From an uncultured Clostridia bacterium (GTDB taxonomy: Bacteria; Bacillota; Clostridia; TANB77; CAG-508): DNA of 64,000 bases. The notes beneath the pieces were generated by a model. It searched no databases and had not been told where the DNA came from. It was given only the letters and a program-made list of their open reading frames with translations. The DNA is taken from positions 18,042 through 82,041 of the forward strand of contig CALXWO010000006.1 of assembly GCA_944392485.1 (NCBI GenBank), written 5' to 3'. How positions within the stretch are numbered: the stretch's first letter is position 1; each line of letters begins with the position of its first letter. This document shows positions 10,001-19,361 of the stretch, piece by piece. The translations under genes were made by a program, and so were the position numbers.

Positions 10001-13000
10001 TTAATGATTCCTTTTTTGAACTTGGCGGAGATTCATTAACAGCTATAAATTTATGTACAAAAGTTTATAGCAAGTTAAATGTGCAAATTTTTGTTAAAGA
10101 TGTTTTGGAAAATCCAATTATAAAAGACCTATCTGATTTAATATTTTCAAAAGATGTAAAAATATCCAATAATAAAATACAAAAGGCAGAACAATCAGCC
10201 TATTATCCTGTGTCTGCTGCACAAAAAAGAATATATTATGCATCTAATATTTCTGGGAAGAATTCGATCCTTTACAATATCTCAGGAGGTTTGATACTAG
10301 ATAAAATGCCTGATGTTTCAAAATTAGAAAACGCTTTTAATGAATTAATTAAAAGACAAATTTCTTTAAAAACATATTTTTCAATAGAGAATAATGAAGT
10401 AGTTCAAAAAATTCAAGATAATATAGATTTCAAATTAGATTTAGAAAATAATGTTATTGAAGAAAAGCAAATTAAATCTATATTTGATGATTTTATAAAA
10501 CCATTTGACTTGTCCAAAGCACCATTATTTAGAGCTAAAATAATAAATCTAAATAATGGAAAAGCATTGCTTGCAATAGACATGCACCATATCATTTCTG
10601 ATGGAACTTCTTTATCTATATTAGTTAATGATGTCTGCAAAATATATAATAATGAAGAAATTCCTGCATTAAAAATAGATTATAAAGATTATTCTGTATG
10701 GGAAAACAACAAGCTAAAGAGTGGAGATTTCCAAGAAGCAGAGAATTATTGGATAAATCAATTTAAAGATGAAATCCCTGTGCTTAACTTGCCTACAAAG
10801 CCTAGACCTGCAGTTCAATCGTTCGAGGGAAATAAAATATATGCAGTAATTGATAAATTAAATACAAAAAAAATAGATGAATTAGCTAAAACTTTAGGTG
10901 TTACTCCTTATATGCTTCTTTTATCAGTTTATTATATTTTGCTCTCTAAATATACATCTCAAGAAGATATTATTGTGGGAACTCCTATTGTAAATAGAAG
11001 TTCTAGTGAACTTTATGATATTGTTGGTATGTTTGTTAATAGCTTGCCAATTAGAATGAATATTGATAGCAATTTATCTTTTTATGACTTCGTGAAATCT
11101 GTTAAAGATAAATGTCTTGAAAGTTATAAATATCAAAATTATCCTTTTGATGAATTAGTAAACAAATTAAATTTGACTCGTGACACAAGTAGAAACCCGT
11201 TGTTTGATACAATGTTTATTTACCAAAATAATGGATATCCTCCTGTTTCGTTTGATGGAATAAGCACAGATTTTTATATGCCAAAATCTAAAATCTCTAA
11301 ATTCGATTTATCTTTAGAGATTATTCCTGATGCAGAAACCCTTAAGTTGTCATTTGAATATGCAACTAAATTATTTGATGAAGCATTTATTAATAACTTA
11401 TCAAATCACTATATAAATATTTTAAATGCTATTTTGGATAATACTGATATAAAAATAGCAGATATTTGTATCCTTTCAGAAGATGAAAAGAAAAAAATTC
11501 TATATGATTTCAATGATACAAAAGTGGATTATCTAGAAGATAAAACTATTACTCAATTATTTGAAGAACAAGTAGAAAAGACTCCTGATAATGTTGCAAT
11601 TATATTTGGAGAAAACAAATTAACATATAGAGAGCTAAATGAAAAAGCAAACAGTTTAGCTTATTATCTGAAAAGCAAAGCAAAAGTTAATAAAAATGAC
11701 ATAGTAGGAATTATGATTTCACGTTCAATAGAGGTTATTATTGCTATGCTTGCTGTTATAAAGGCAGGAGGAGCATATATTCCAATAGACCCAACTTTTC
11801 CAAAAGATAGAATTGACTATATGCTAAGTAGCAGTAGTGCAAAAATATTGTTAACACAAAAAAAATTAGAAAATAGGATCAACTATAACTCTAAATTGTC
11901 TATAGATTTAAATAATAACTATATTTATAGTTTGCCAAATAAAAATCTAGAATGTGTTAATACTCCTGATGACCTAGTATATGTAATCTTCACTTCTGGT
12001 TCTACAGGAAAGCCTAAAGGAGTTATGCTTACCCATAGAGTGCTATCAAATTTTACAAATTACTGTAATAACTATGTAAAATATCTAAAAAATCCAATGT
12101 ATCAAACCATAGTTTCAATAACAACTATAAGCTTTGATATATTTGTATATGAAACACTTATATCTTTGCAAAGAGGACTAAAGGTAGTAATAGCAAACGA
12201 AAATGAGCAAACTACTCCACATTTACTAAATAGCTTAATGGAGAAAAATGGTGTAAATATAATACAAGCTACACCATCTATTATGCAAATTTTTTTAAAT
12301 TGCATAAATGATATGCCTACACTAAAAAATCTTAAATATGTTGTATTAGCAGGAGAACAATTGCCTTTAGACTTAGTTAAAACGTTGCATAAACTCGCTA
12401 ATATAACCGTATATAATGGTTATGGTCCTAGTGAAACATATTATTCAACACTAACAGAAATGGATGACAAATTTATAACGATAGGAAAACCAATATATAA
12501 TTCTCAAATGTATATTTTAGACAAAAATATGAAACCTGTCCCAATTGGAGTTACAGGGGAAATATACATATCAGGAGAGTGTGTTGGAAATGGATATTTA
12601 AATAATCCAGATTTAACAAAAAAAAGTTTTATCGCAAATCCATTTTTATCTGGTACAATAATGTATAGAAGCGGTGATTTAGGCAAATATTTACACGATG
12701 GAAATATAATTTGTCTGGGGCGATTAGACCATCAAGTAAAAATAAGGGGGTTAAGAATTGAATTAGAAGAAATAGAATCTCTTGTTTTGAAATATCCACA
12801 TATTGCTAAAGCAGCTGTAGTAAAGCAAACTGTACAAAACAGAGAATTCATTTCTGTATATTATGTTTCAGATAAAAGAATATCTGCAAATTCGTTTAGA
12901 GAATATCTTTCAAAATATTTGCCAAAATATATGGTTCCCTCATATTATATGCCATTAGACGATTTACCATATACACCAAATGGTAAAGTTGATAAAAAAA

Positions 13001-14499
13001 ATCTACCTTTACCAACAGTATTATCAAATACAGATAAAGAAAACTATGTGGCTCCAAAGACCAACTTGCAAAAACAACTTGTAAATATATGGGAAAAAAT
13101 ATTAAATACAGAACCTATAGGAATTAATGATAATTTCTTTGAACTTGGTGGAGACTCACTTTTAGCAATGACCCTAAATTTAGAAATATCAAAATTAAGT
13201 AATACAGTAACATATCAAGATATTTTTCATTTTCCAACCATTTCTGAATTAGAAAAAATAATAGAATCTAATGAAAAAACTCCTTATTTTAAAAAGGTAG
13301 AAAACTTATCTGTTGATACAATGAACATACTTAAGTGTGCTACAAAAAAACAAAAAATACAAAAATATAAATTTAATAATGTCTTGTTGACGGGAAGTAC
13401 TGGTTTCTTAGGCATACATATATTAAATGAGTTATTAGATATTGAAAATACAAAAATTTATTGTATAATAAGAGAGGAACCTGGACTTACACCTAAACAC
13501 AAATTATTACAAAAATTAAACTATTATTTTGGAAACAAGTATGATAATTTGATAGATAAAAGAATTTTTATAGTAACTGGAAATATTTGTGCAACAGATT
13601 TTGGATTAAAACAGGAAGATATATCTAGACTGGCAAATTCAATAGATATAGTTATAAATTGCGCCGCTAATGTTGCTCATTTTGGAAATTATGATAAATT
13701 TTATGAAACAAATGTATTAAGTGTTAAATACATTATAGCTTTTTGCCAAAAGTATAATAAAAAACTTTATCATATTTCTACCATGGGAATCGCAGGTTTA
13801 TCTTTAGACTCGTCTTATCCTTCATTCAAAAAAAGAAATGACGTTAAATTTGACGAATCAAGCCTATATATTGGACAAGAACCGGAAACTGTATATACAT
13901 ACACTAAATTTCAAGCTGAAATTGAAATATTAGATGAAATAAATAAAGGACTAAATGGATATATTTTGCGTATGGGAAATTTGATGCCAAGGTATAGTGA
14001 TGGAATTTTTCAAGATAATGTGGAAGAAAATGAATTTATTAATAAAATGGCCTCTTTTATAAGAATAGGCGCAATACCAACATATTTAATAAATTATTCT
14101 CTCGAAATTACTCCTGTGGATTTAGCTGCAAAGGCAATATGTAAGATAATAACACATCCTACAAATCTAAATAGAATTTTTCATATATTTAACTATAAAA
14201 GAGTTTCAGTTAAAAGATGCCTAGGATTATTAAGAAAATCTAATTTCAATATAGATGTATTAAAAGAAAATGATTTTATAAATAAGGTTGGGAATATCTT
14301 GAAAGATGATCAATCAAAAAAAATGCTTGAATTTATATTAAATGATTTTGACGAAAACAAACATGTTAGTTATGAAGCTAATATGAATGTAAAATCAGAT
14401 TTTACTAAAAATTATTTAAGAAAAATTGGTTTTTGCTGGCCAAAACTTTCTACGGGATATTTAAATAATTTTATTAAAATATTAAAGAAGGTGATATAA
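7069..14499 (+). CDS. Two-module nonribosomal peptide synthetase with terminal reductase (C-A-T-C-A-T-R)
   Basis: A cytosolic assembly line of about 2476 residues. Condensation domain 1 has 'HHLISDAW' near residue 131. Adenylation domain 1 spans about 480-960 with 'YTSGSTGMPKG'. Carrier 1 has its phosphopantetheine Ser in 'LGGDSLTA' near 988. Condensation domain 2 has 'HHIISDGTS' near 1172, adenylation domain 2 spans about 1515-2000, and carrier 2 has 'LGGDSLLA' near 2028. The NAD(P)-dependent reductase has 'LLTGSTGFLG' near 2106 and the Tyr/Lys pair in 'YTYTKFQAE' near 2278. By family, it joins two amino acids, probably N-acylated by the first C domain, and releases an aldehyde or alcohol. 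By-eye specificity codes are DILQLGVVWK (resembles glycine) and DIYQVAGYSK (unclear). ATG 7069 is preferred over GTG 7060 because AAGGGTGG precedes it. No phosphopantetheinyl transferase or transporter is nearby. Confidence 0.93.
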   Translation: MNKNLYELTNAQKSIWQTSEFYKGMSIENITGSVIVSQKVNFDALKKAINLFVKNNDSFRLKFIIENDIVKQYVDDYKEFDIETVLVSSDKDIKNLERQMCDTPFETLENFLFDFKLFKFEDGHGGFIINAHHLISDAWTAGLVVNEIMGYYESMQNSNNISQELNPSYIEYIESENKYLNSEKFEKDKAFWNEMFNTAPEVATIPSFVSDATDSCKSKRKQFTIPKETISLINDFCKNNKASVFNFFMGIFSLYLSRVSGLDEFVIGTPILNRSNFKEKQTTGMFISTIPFKVSIDNTKSFGEFIADMASNFSKIYRHQKYPYQYLLKDLRSKDNTIPNLYKLLISYQNVRSNKQSANIPYEARWVSNSYISDDIDVHLYDMNDTGNITLAYDYLIDKYSIDDICFIHARILHIINQILENNEIFLKDIEIVTPDEKRKILYDFNNTKVDYPKDKTITQLFEEQVEKTPDNIAVVFENKQLTYRELNERANSLAFYLRQKGIIRNDIVGIMVNRSLEMIVSILAVLKSGACYIPIDPEYPQDRIEYMLSNSSAKMLLTFESLKDKISFENKLFVELKNDLYNYHKNNLDNINSPEDLAYIIYTSGSTGMPKGVMLKHSNINNFIQGMTDVINFSQQKTIVSVTTISFDIFVLESLLPLQKGLKIVIANENEQTDLNSFNKLCIKNEVNIIQTTPSRFNVLVSNDTYLEYMENITDILVGGESFPKLLLDKLKRVSKANIYNVYGPTETAVWSTVKDLTHSSIITIGKPIANTTCYILDKNKNLLPLFTPGILYIGGAGVSKGYFANSDLTKKRFIKNPYSNDLIYDTGDLAYFNDNGELIHLGRNDFQVKINGHRIEVAEIENEILKIKGIENSVVVKKTLPDNHEFLCAYFTSNSEIEINEIRNSLQKKLPKYMVPQYIVKLDKLPYTPNGKIDRKKLPVPELKTDNKEIILPRNNTDKSLISLLREILNIDNISINDSFFELGGDSLTAINLCTKVYSKLNVQIFVKDVLENPIIKDLSDLIFSKDVKISNNKIQKAEQSAYYPVSAAQKRIYYASNISGKNSILYNISGGLILDKMPDVSKLENAFNELIKRQISLKTYFSIENNEVVQKIQDNIDFKLDLENNVIEEKQIKSIFDDFIKPFDLSKAPLFRAKIINLNNGKALLAIDMHHIISDGTSLSILVNDVCKIYNNEEIPALKIDYKDYSVWENNKLKSGDFQEAENYWINQFKDEIPVLNLPTKPRPAVQSFEGNKIYAVIDKLNTKKIDELAKTLGVTPYMLLLSVYYILLSKYTSQEDIIVGTPIVNRSSSELYDIVGMFVNSLPIRMNIDSNLSFYDFVKSVKDKCLESYKYQNYPFDELVNKLNLTRDTSRNPLFDTMFIYQNNGYPPVSFDGISTDFYMPKSKISKFDLSLEIIPDAETLKLSFEYATKLFDEAFINNLSNHYINILNAILDNTDIKIADICILSEDEKKKILYDFNDTKVDYLEDKTITQLFEEQVEKTPDNVAIIFGENKLTYRELNEKANSLAYYLKSKAKVNKNDIVGIMISRSIEVIIAMLAVIKAGGAYIPIDPTFPKDRIDYMLSSSSAKILLTQKKLENRINYNSKLSIDLNNNYIYSLPNKNLECVNTPDDLVYVIFTSGSTGKPKGVMLTHRVLSNFTNYCNNYVKYLKNPMYQTIVSITTISFDIFVYETLISLQRGLKVVIANENEQTTPHLLNSLMEKNGVNIIQATPSIMQIFLNCINDMPTLKNLKYVVLAGEQLPLDLVKTLHKLANITVYNGYGPSETYYSTLTEMDDKFITIGKPIYNSQMYILDKNMKPVPIGVTGEIYISGECVGNGYLNNPDLTKKSFIANPFLSGTIMYRSGDLGKYLHDGNIICLGRLDHQVKIRGLRIELEEIESLVLKYPHIAKAAVVKQTVQNREFISVYYVSDKRISANSFREYLSKYLPKYMVPSYYMPLDDLPYTPNGKVDKKNLPLPTVLSNTDKENYVAPKTNLQKQLVNIWEKILNTEPIGINDNFFELGGDSLLAMTLNLEISKLSNTVTYQDIFHFPTISELEKIIESNEKTPYFKKVENLSVDTMNILKCATKKQKIQKYKFNNVLLTGSTGFLGIHILNELLDIENTKIYCIIREEPGLTPKHKLLQKLNYYFGNKYDNLIDKRIFIVTGNICATDFGLKQEDISRLANSIDIVINCAANVAHFGNYDKFYETNVLSVKYIIAFCQKYNKKLYHISTMGIAGLSLDSSYPSFKKRNDVKFDESSLYIGQEPETVYTYTKFQAEIEILDEINKGLNGYILRMGNLMPRYSDGIFQDNVEENEFINKMASFIRIGAIPTYLINYSLEITPVDLAAKAICKIITHPTNLNRIFHIFNYKRVSVKRCLGLLRKSNFNIDVLKENDFINKVGNILKDDQSKKMLEFILNDFDENKHVSYEANMNVKSDFTKNYLRKIGFCWPKLSTGYLNNFIKILKKVI

Positions 14500-14501
14500 A
14501 A

Positions 14502-16322
14502 ATGTCCTCAACTCATGATATTATTATCTTCAGTATCTTAATAGCTATATGTATTGTATTAATAGGACTTTCTAAATTTGTATTAAGTCAAAAGAAATTA
14601 AAACAACTACAAAAAATATTTGTTATAATATTTGGATTGATGTTTTTATGGATATTTACTATGGCAATACAAATTATATGTTTAAATAAGTTCGATATAA
14701 GTATTAAATATTTTTATTATATATACTACATTAGCATATGTTTTTTGCCACTTGCTTATTTATTTATGGCTATTATATTTGAAAAAGGAGATTTAAAATT
14801 TAATAAAAGGTTAATTTTATTATTTATTGTTCCAACTCTTTCACTAATTTTATTATGGACAAATGATTTACATCATTTGTTTTATAAAGAATATTCTACT
14901 AGCTTATCTACTGAATACGGAGAATATTTTTATGTACATACCTGTTATTCATTTGCAATTTTTGTTGTTGCATTATTTATCTTACTAAAATATACAATTA
15001 AAAATGCTGGCTTTTTTTCAAAACAAGCTATATTAATATTTATAGGAACAATTATTCCTCTTAGTATAAATATTTTAGGAAGCATTCAAATTATACCGGT
15101 TTCTATATACGCAACACCAATAGCTTTTGCAACATCAGTTGTGTGTATTACATTAGCAATCTTTAATTTTGACTTTTTAAAAATAACACCTATTGCTCTT
15201 CAAAGGATAGTTGATAGAATATCCGATGGATATATAGTTGTTAACGAAGATTATTTTGTCACTGATTTTAATCAAACTTTTCTAAATATATTTGGAGTTG
15301 TTGCTCCAGATGTTAGAAATAAAAATTTATTTGAATTAATAAAAAGCTATAACGAATTTAATATTGACGAAGAAATATTACAAAAAGCTTTAAATGATGT
15401 AAATGGTACAGACAAAACTATTACTTTAGAAGAACATTTTGATAAAATAGATAAATATTTTCATATTGAAATTAACTGTATAATGTCTAAAGGAAACTTT
15501 TTAGGAACACTAATACTTTTAAAAGATGTAACTCAGCATTATATAGATATGCAGACTATTAAAGATAACCAAGATATGCTTATAGAAAAGGAACGTTTAG
15601 CTTCTCTTGGACAAATGATTGGTGGTATTGCACACAACTTAAAAACTCCAATAATGTCTATTGCTGGTGCTGCACAAGGTATTTCTGATTTGATTAGTGA
15701 GTATGAGTCTAGCATTGGCGATCCAGAAGTAACAATAGAAGATCACCATGCAATTGCCTCTGATATGAAAGATTGGATTGAAAAAATCCGTACACACTTA
15801 TCTTATATGTCTGATGTAATTACAGCAATTAAAGGACAAGCAGTTAATTTTGCAGACCAAACATCTACATCTTTTACAATAAAAGAATTGATTAACTACG
15901 TAAACATATTAATGAAACACGAATTAAATAACGCATTAATTAATTTAAATATACAAGCTGATATAGACACTAATATAAATGTAAATGGAAATATAAACAG
16001 TTTAGTGCAGGTTATAAATAATATTATTTCTAATGCAATTCAAGCATATCAGCAAATAGGTAAAACAAATGAGAATATTGATTTTAATATATATAAAGAA
16101 AAAAGTAATTTAATATTTAAAATAACAGATTATGCAGGTGGACTTCCAAAAGAAGTTCAACAAAAATTATTCAAAGAAATGGTTACAACAAAAGGTAAAA
16201 ATGGTACAGGGCTCGGTTTATTTATGTCATACTCAAATATTAAAGCTCATTTTAGTGGTAACCTTAGATATACAACTGAAAAAGGAAAAGGAACTTCTTT
16301 CTACATAGAAATTCCTAACTAA
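14502..16322 (+). CDS. Membrane sensor histidine kinase with N-terminal 7TM domain
   Basis: A 606-residue kinase. Seven hydrophobic segments fill about residues 5-225, resembling the HisK_N_7TM region. A PAS-like domain follows (about 230-345), then the phosphoacceptor box 'GGIAHNLKTPIMS' with His near residue 379, and an ATPase domain with 'NIISNAIQAY', 'DYAGGLP' and 'GTGLGLFMSY'. The start is two bases after the peptide synthetase stop and has its own AAGGTGAT, so the two genes form an operon. No response regulator is adjacent, so the partner is unknown. The context suggests that it senses the peptide product or the condition in which it is made; that is inference. Confidence 0.9.
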   Translation: MSSTHDIIIFSILIAICIVLIGLSKFVLSQKKLKQLQKIFVIIFGLMFLWIFTMAIQIICLNKFDISIKYFYYIYYISICFLPLAYLFMAIIFEKGDLKFNKRLILLFIVPTLSLILLWTNDLHHLFYKEYSTSLSTEYGEYFYVHTCYSFAIFVVALFILLKYTIKNAGFFSKQAILIFIGTIIPLSINILGSIQIIPVSIYATPIAFATSVVCITLAIFNFDFLKITPIALQRIVDRISDGYIVVNEDYFVTDFNQTFLNIFGVVAPDVRNKNLFELIKSYNEFNIDEEILQKALNDVNGTDKTITLEEHFDKIDKYFHIEINCIMSKGNFLGTLILLKDVTQHYIDMQTIKDNQDMLIEKERLASLGQMIGGIAHNLKTPIMSIAGAAQGISDLISEYESSIGDPEVTIEDHHAIASDMKDWIEKIRTHLSYMSDVITAIKGQAVNFADQTSTSFTIKELINYVNILMKHELNNALINLNIQADIDTNINVNGNINSLVQVINNIISNAIQAYQQIGKTNENIDFNIYKEKSNLIFKITDYAGGLPKEVQQKLFKEMVTTKGKNGTGLGLFMSYSNIKAHFSGNLRYTTEKGKGTSFYIEIPN

Positions 16323-16370
16323 TAATATAAAAAGCTACTATTTATGAATTTCATCATAAATTTCTTTTAA

Positions 16371-16412
16371 AAAAAGGAAATACTATTTAAAAGTATTTCC
16401 TTTTTAATTTTT
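16371..16412. terminator. Bidirectional terminator
   Basis: GGAAATACT...AGTATTTCC stem (16376-16384 with 16392-16400) flanked by A and T runs, between the convergent kinase and coupling-protein genes. Confidence 0.85.
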
Positions 16413-18358
16413 TTAGTTATCTGAATCTTCCAGTGAACCAAACAGCTCATCAAATTTTTCTTCTAATTCTTTTTGTATATCATAAGACAAAATTTCGTTA
16501 TCTCCATTGTCTTCATTTATATTCTCCTTAGTCTCTTGCTTGTTTTCTATCTCGTCCTCAAATAAATCATCTAAACTCTCTATCTTTGTATTTTGCTCTT
16601 TTTCTTCTGTTTCTTCAACATAAGGATTATATGGATTGTATTTTCTCCATTTTCCTCTATCTATTGGATCTATATCATTATGGCTACATGCATATTGATT
16701 TACTAGTTTTATTGTATCATATTTAAAATAATAATATTTTTGTGCTTTTATTGGCTTTACACCTTTTTCAAATATAATACACAAATCATTATCCAATCTT
16801 CTTAATTCATCTGGTGTCATAAGTGGTCTTGCCATAATTTGATCTGATTTGTTATATCCCTGTCTCCACATATGCTTATCTTTACTTACAGACCAACTGT
16901 CTCTATTTATTGTTTTTTCTCCCAATTCCTTTGAGAAATACTCAACCGTTTTTTGTGAGTTACTTCCTAAAAATAATGTAGTATCACAGTTACCTATTAT
17001 TGTTTCATGGGACTTTTCATAAACCGCTTCTAGCTGGTCTAAATTTTGCAAAATAACACTAAAAGATATTTTTCTACTTCTTGATGTTGATATTTTTTTA
17101 TCAAAATCCGGAATTCTACCTATGTTTGCGAACTCATCTAATATAAAATATGTAGGTTGTGGAAGTGCTCCACCGCTTATATCTGCAAAATCATATAATC
17201 TTTGTATCATTTGAGAAAAGAAAATTGTAAGTAAAAAGTCATATGCCGCATGTGTATCTGATGATATTACATATAATGCTGTCTTTTTTCTTCCTATATC
17301 TTCAAAATTTATTGTATTTGTTGATGTAAGTTCTGCAATTTCCTTAGAATCAAATTTACCTAATTTTGATTGAAGTGATGATAAAATTGATCCATATGTT
17401 TTTTCAGGAGCAATTTCTATAGATTTATAATTCATTCTTGCTGGGTGATCGTATGGTAATTGATTCATAAGTTCTGTTAAAAGATTTCCTGCTCCACTGC
17501 TATTTGCAGCTCTAACAAGTTCTGCACAGCTTGCTAAATTTTGTTCTTCTTCCGGCCTTGTTGCAAGCAAGTAATATATCAATGCTTTTAATAGCATTTC
17601 TGCCATATCATCCCAATATGGATCTGCTTGATTTTTTATATCGCTTTGTCCTTTTACTATTGTATTTGCTATAACATCTACATCAATTTCATTTTGTATA
17701 TGCATTAATGGATTATATCCGTCACTATTTTTTGGATTAACAAGATTTAAAATTTTTATTTCATACCCTTTAGATTTTAAATAACCTGCTGTTTTATCAT
17801 ATAACTCCCCTTTAGGATCAGTAAATACATAAGAACCTAAAAGCTGATAAGCATTTGGAATAACATATGATGCAGACTTACCAGATCCTGATCCGTCCTA
17901 CAACAAGAACGTTTGTGTTTCCTCTTTTATCAACAGGTAAATAGTGGTTTTCTGCAAGCAATATTCCCTTTTTCTTGCTTAATATTTCGTATTGTTCACC
18001 TGTTGCCCAATCACTTGAGCCATGCTCTATATCTGTATATTCATTTTTAGGCATTGATTTAACAAATCCAATAACAGCACAAATTAATAATAATATTGTA
18101 AAATATCCTTCTGTTTTCCAAAATGTACCTACATAATCGCTTTGAAAAATTTTGCCTAAATTATTTCCTACATCTGTAATACTAGAAAACATATTCCCTA
18201 TAAATGTTTCAAAATTAAAAATACCGATTTGTTGTTGCTTCAACTATACTAACTGTTATAGGCGAAACTAATACTATGGATAATATTACCCATAGTACTG
18301 CAACTACTATAAAAACCATTTTACTCTTTTTTAATGTCTTTTCTATTTTATAATTCAT
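16413..18358 (-). CDS. VirD4/TraG-type coupling protein, read through two CGG +1 frameshifts
   Basis: Read straight, this locus gives three fragments. If the C of the in-frame CGG is skipped at 18226-18224 and again at 17895-17893, one 647-residue protein results (1946 bases = 3 x 648 + 2). Two membrane segments lie near residues 14-36 and 85-100, then 'DIEHGSSDWATGEQY', Walker A 'VVGGSGSGKSASYVIPN' created by the second shift (Gly155), 'FTDPKGELYD', Walker B 'TYFILDEFANIG' and an acidic tail. Such ATPases feed DNA-protein substrates to a type IV secretion channel. ATG 18358 follows AAGGTGAAG. Two small genes follow upstream on the same strand. The rest of the channel is not adjacent but parts lie at 31.4-34.8 and 43-47.7 kb. 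Confidence 0.85.
17893..17895 (-). other. CGG +1 frameshift site in the Walker A motif of the first coupling protein
   Basis: Context GTT GTA GGA C GGA TCA GGA. Frame 0 reads Gly-Arg-Ile-Arg-Ile-Trp-stop. Skipping the C gives GGSGSGKS, the nucleotide-binding loop. Confidence 0.85.
18224..18226 (-). other. CGG +1 frameshift site near the N-terminus of the first coupling protein
   Basis: Context ACA ACA AAT C GGT ATT TTT. Frame 0 ends at TAA two codons later. Skipping the C joins a membrane-anchored N-terminus with good ribosome binding site to the rest of the protein. Confidence 0.8.
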
Positions 18359-18386
18359 ATTTCTTCACCTTTTCTTTTGTAAATAA

Positions 18387-18575
18387 TTATCTAACTTCAT
18401 CTCCAGGCATTTTTCTGTTTACTTCTTTTTTAACTATTTTTTTGTTATCCATTGCTTTGTTATCCATTGCTTTAATTACTACAATTTCATTGCTAGGTAA
18501 TTTATTTGCCCATTTTGATTCGTATTCACATGGATCCATTTCTCTTCCAAATTGTGGTTTTGCTTTTCCTTGCAT
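18387..18575 (-). CDS. Small polar protein of unknown function upstream of the coupling protein
   Basis: A 62-residue product starting at ATG 18575 behind TAAGGAGGATAAAAC, a near-ideal ribosome binding site. It is rich in Lys, Asp and Asn and contains a perfect tandem 'KAMDNKAMDN' encoded by a 15-base direct repeat. No membrane segment or known domain is recognised. It lies 28 bases before the coupling protein start and 12 bases after the preceding gene, so all three are probably one operon. It may be an accessory factor of DNA transfer; this rests only on position. Confidence 0.7.
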   Translation of the reverse strand: MQGKAKPQFGREMDPCEYESKWANKLPSNEIVVIKAMDNKAMDNKKIVKKEVNRKMPGDEVR

Positions 18576-18587
18576 GTTTTATCCTCC

Positions 18588-19154
18588 TTAATTTTCTAAT
18601 ACAGGATTTCCTCCTACTATTCTTATACTATCGTCTGATAAATCTCTTATTTCAAATGCAAAATAATTTTTAAATGGTTTTAATTTGCATTTTCCTTTTA
18701 CTTCATTTGTTTTTTCATCAAAGTACAGTACTGGCTTTACTTCTTCTGTAGTTTCTGGATCTATAATTGATATTGGTCTTTTTAAATTTGGTGTGTATTG
18801 AACTTCTTTATATTCTGTTTCTTTTTCGCTATATAATGTTTTAAATTTAAATGGCATTGGTTTTTTTGTAATTAATACTTGGTCCCCTTCCAGAACTCCA
18901 TTATTTATTACTACTTTTTCTTGTCCAAATGATAATATAACTAATTTATTACCTTCTGGTTTAGGGTCATTTACGTAAAATGTTTTTTTCTTTTTATCCC
19001 CAACTAGCTCCTCTGTAAAATCTAATCTCTCAACAGTATATTTTGGAGCATTTTTTGCCATTTCCTTTTCTGTTTTATTTACCTCATAAATTACTGTGTT
19101 TACATTTTGTGGATCTGTTATACTAAAATGTTTTCCTTGTATAAATTCTTCCAT
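18588..19154 (-). CDS. Hypothetical beta-rich protein, first gene of the coupling-protein operon
   Basis: A 188-residue soluble protein starting at ATG 19154, chosen because GAGGTG lies about ten bases before it; a longer open frame upstream lacks a ribosome binding site. It begins 'MEEFIQGKHFSITDPQNVN' and alternates Lys/Glu with hydrophobic residues in a pattern suggesting mostly beta strands. There is no signal peptide or membrane segment. I do not recognise a family. Because it leads the operon with the VirD4-like ATPase it may work with DNA transfer. Confidence 0.7.
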   Translation of the reverse strand: MEEFIQGKHFSITDPQNVNTVIYEVNKTEKEMAKNAPKYTVERLDFTEELVGDKKKKTFYVNDPKPEGNKLVILSFGQEKVVINNGVLEGDQVLITKKPMPFKFKTLYSEKETEYKEVQYTPNLKRPISIIDPETTEEVKPVLYFDEKTNEVKGKCKLKPFKNYFAFEIRDLSDDSIRIVGGNPVLEN

Positions 19155-19361
19155 GCTTGTTAGCACCTCATTTCTACATATATTAATGTATTTTATCGTT
19201 TGTATAATTCCTATTAAATTATACAATAAAATAATATGTGTGTCAACCATTTTTGTGGATTATGTAACCTTTATATGCTTTTTAAAATACTATGTCTTGT
19301 ATGACGCCAATTACTTACAACATCTAGAATTAGTTTCATAATATATTTATACTTTTAAATA
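19155..19361. other. AT-rich intergenic stretch
   Basis: No gene recognised. It must hold the promoter of the coupling-protein operon and the 3' end of the dnaJ-like transcript. Confidence 0.4.

Noticed and set aside
16413..19154. Complete integrative conjugative element
   Set aside because: Only a coupling ATPase and two small genes are present here; no relaxase, integrase or attachment sites were seen.
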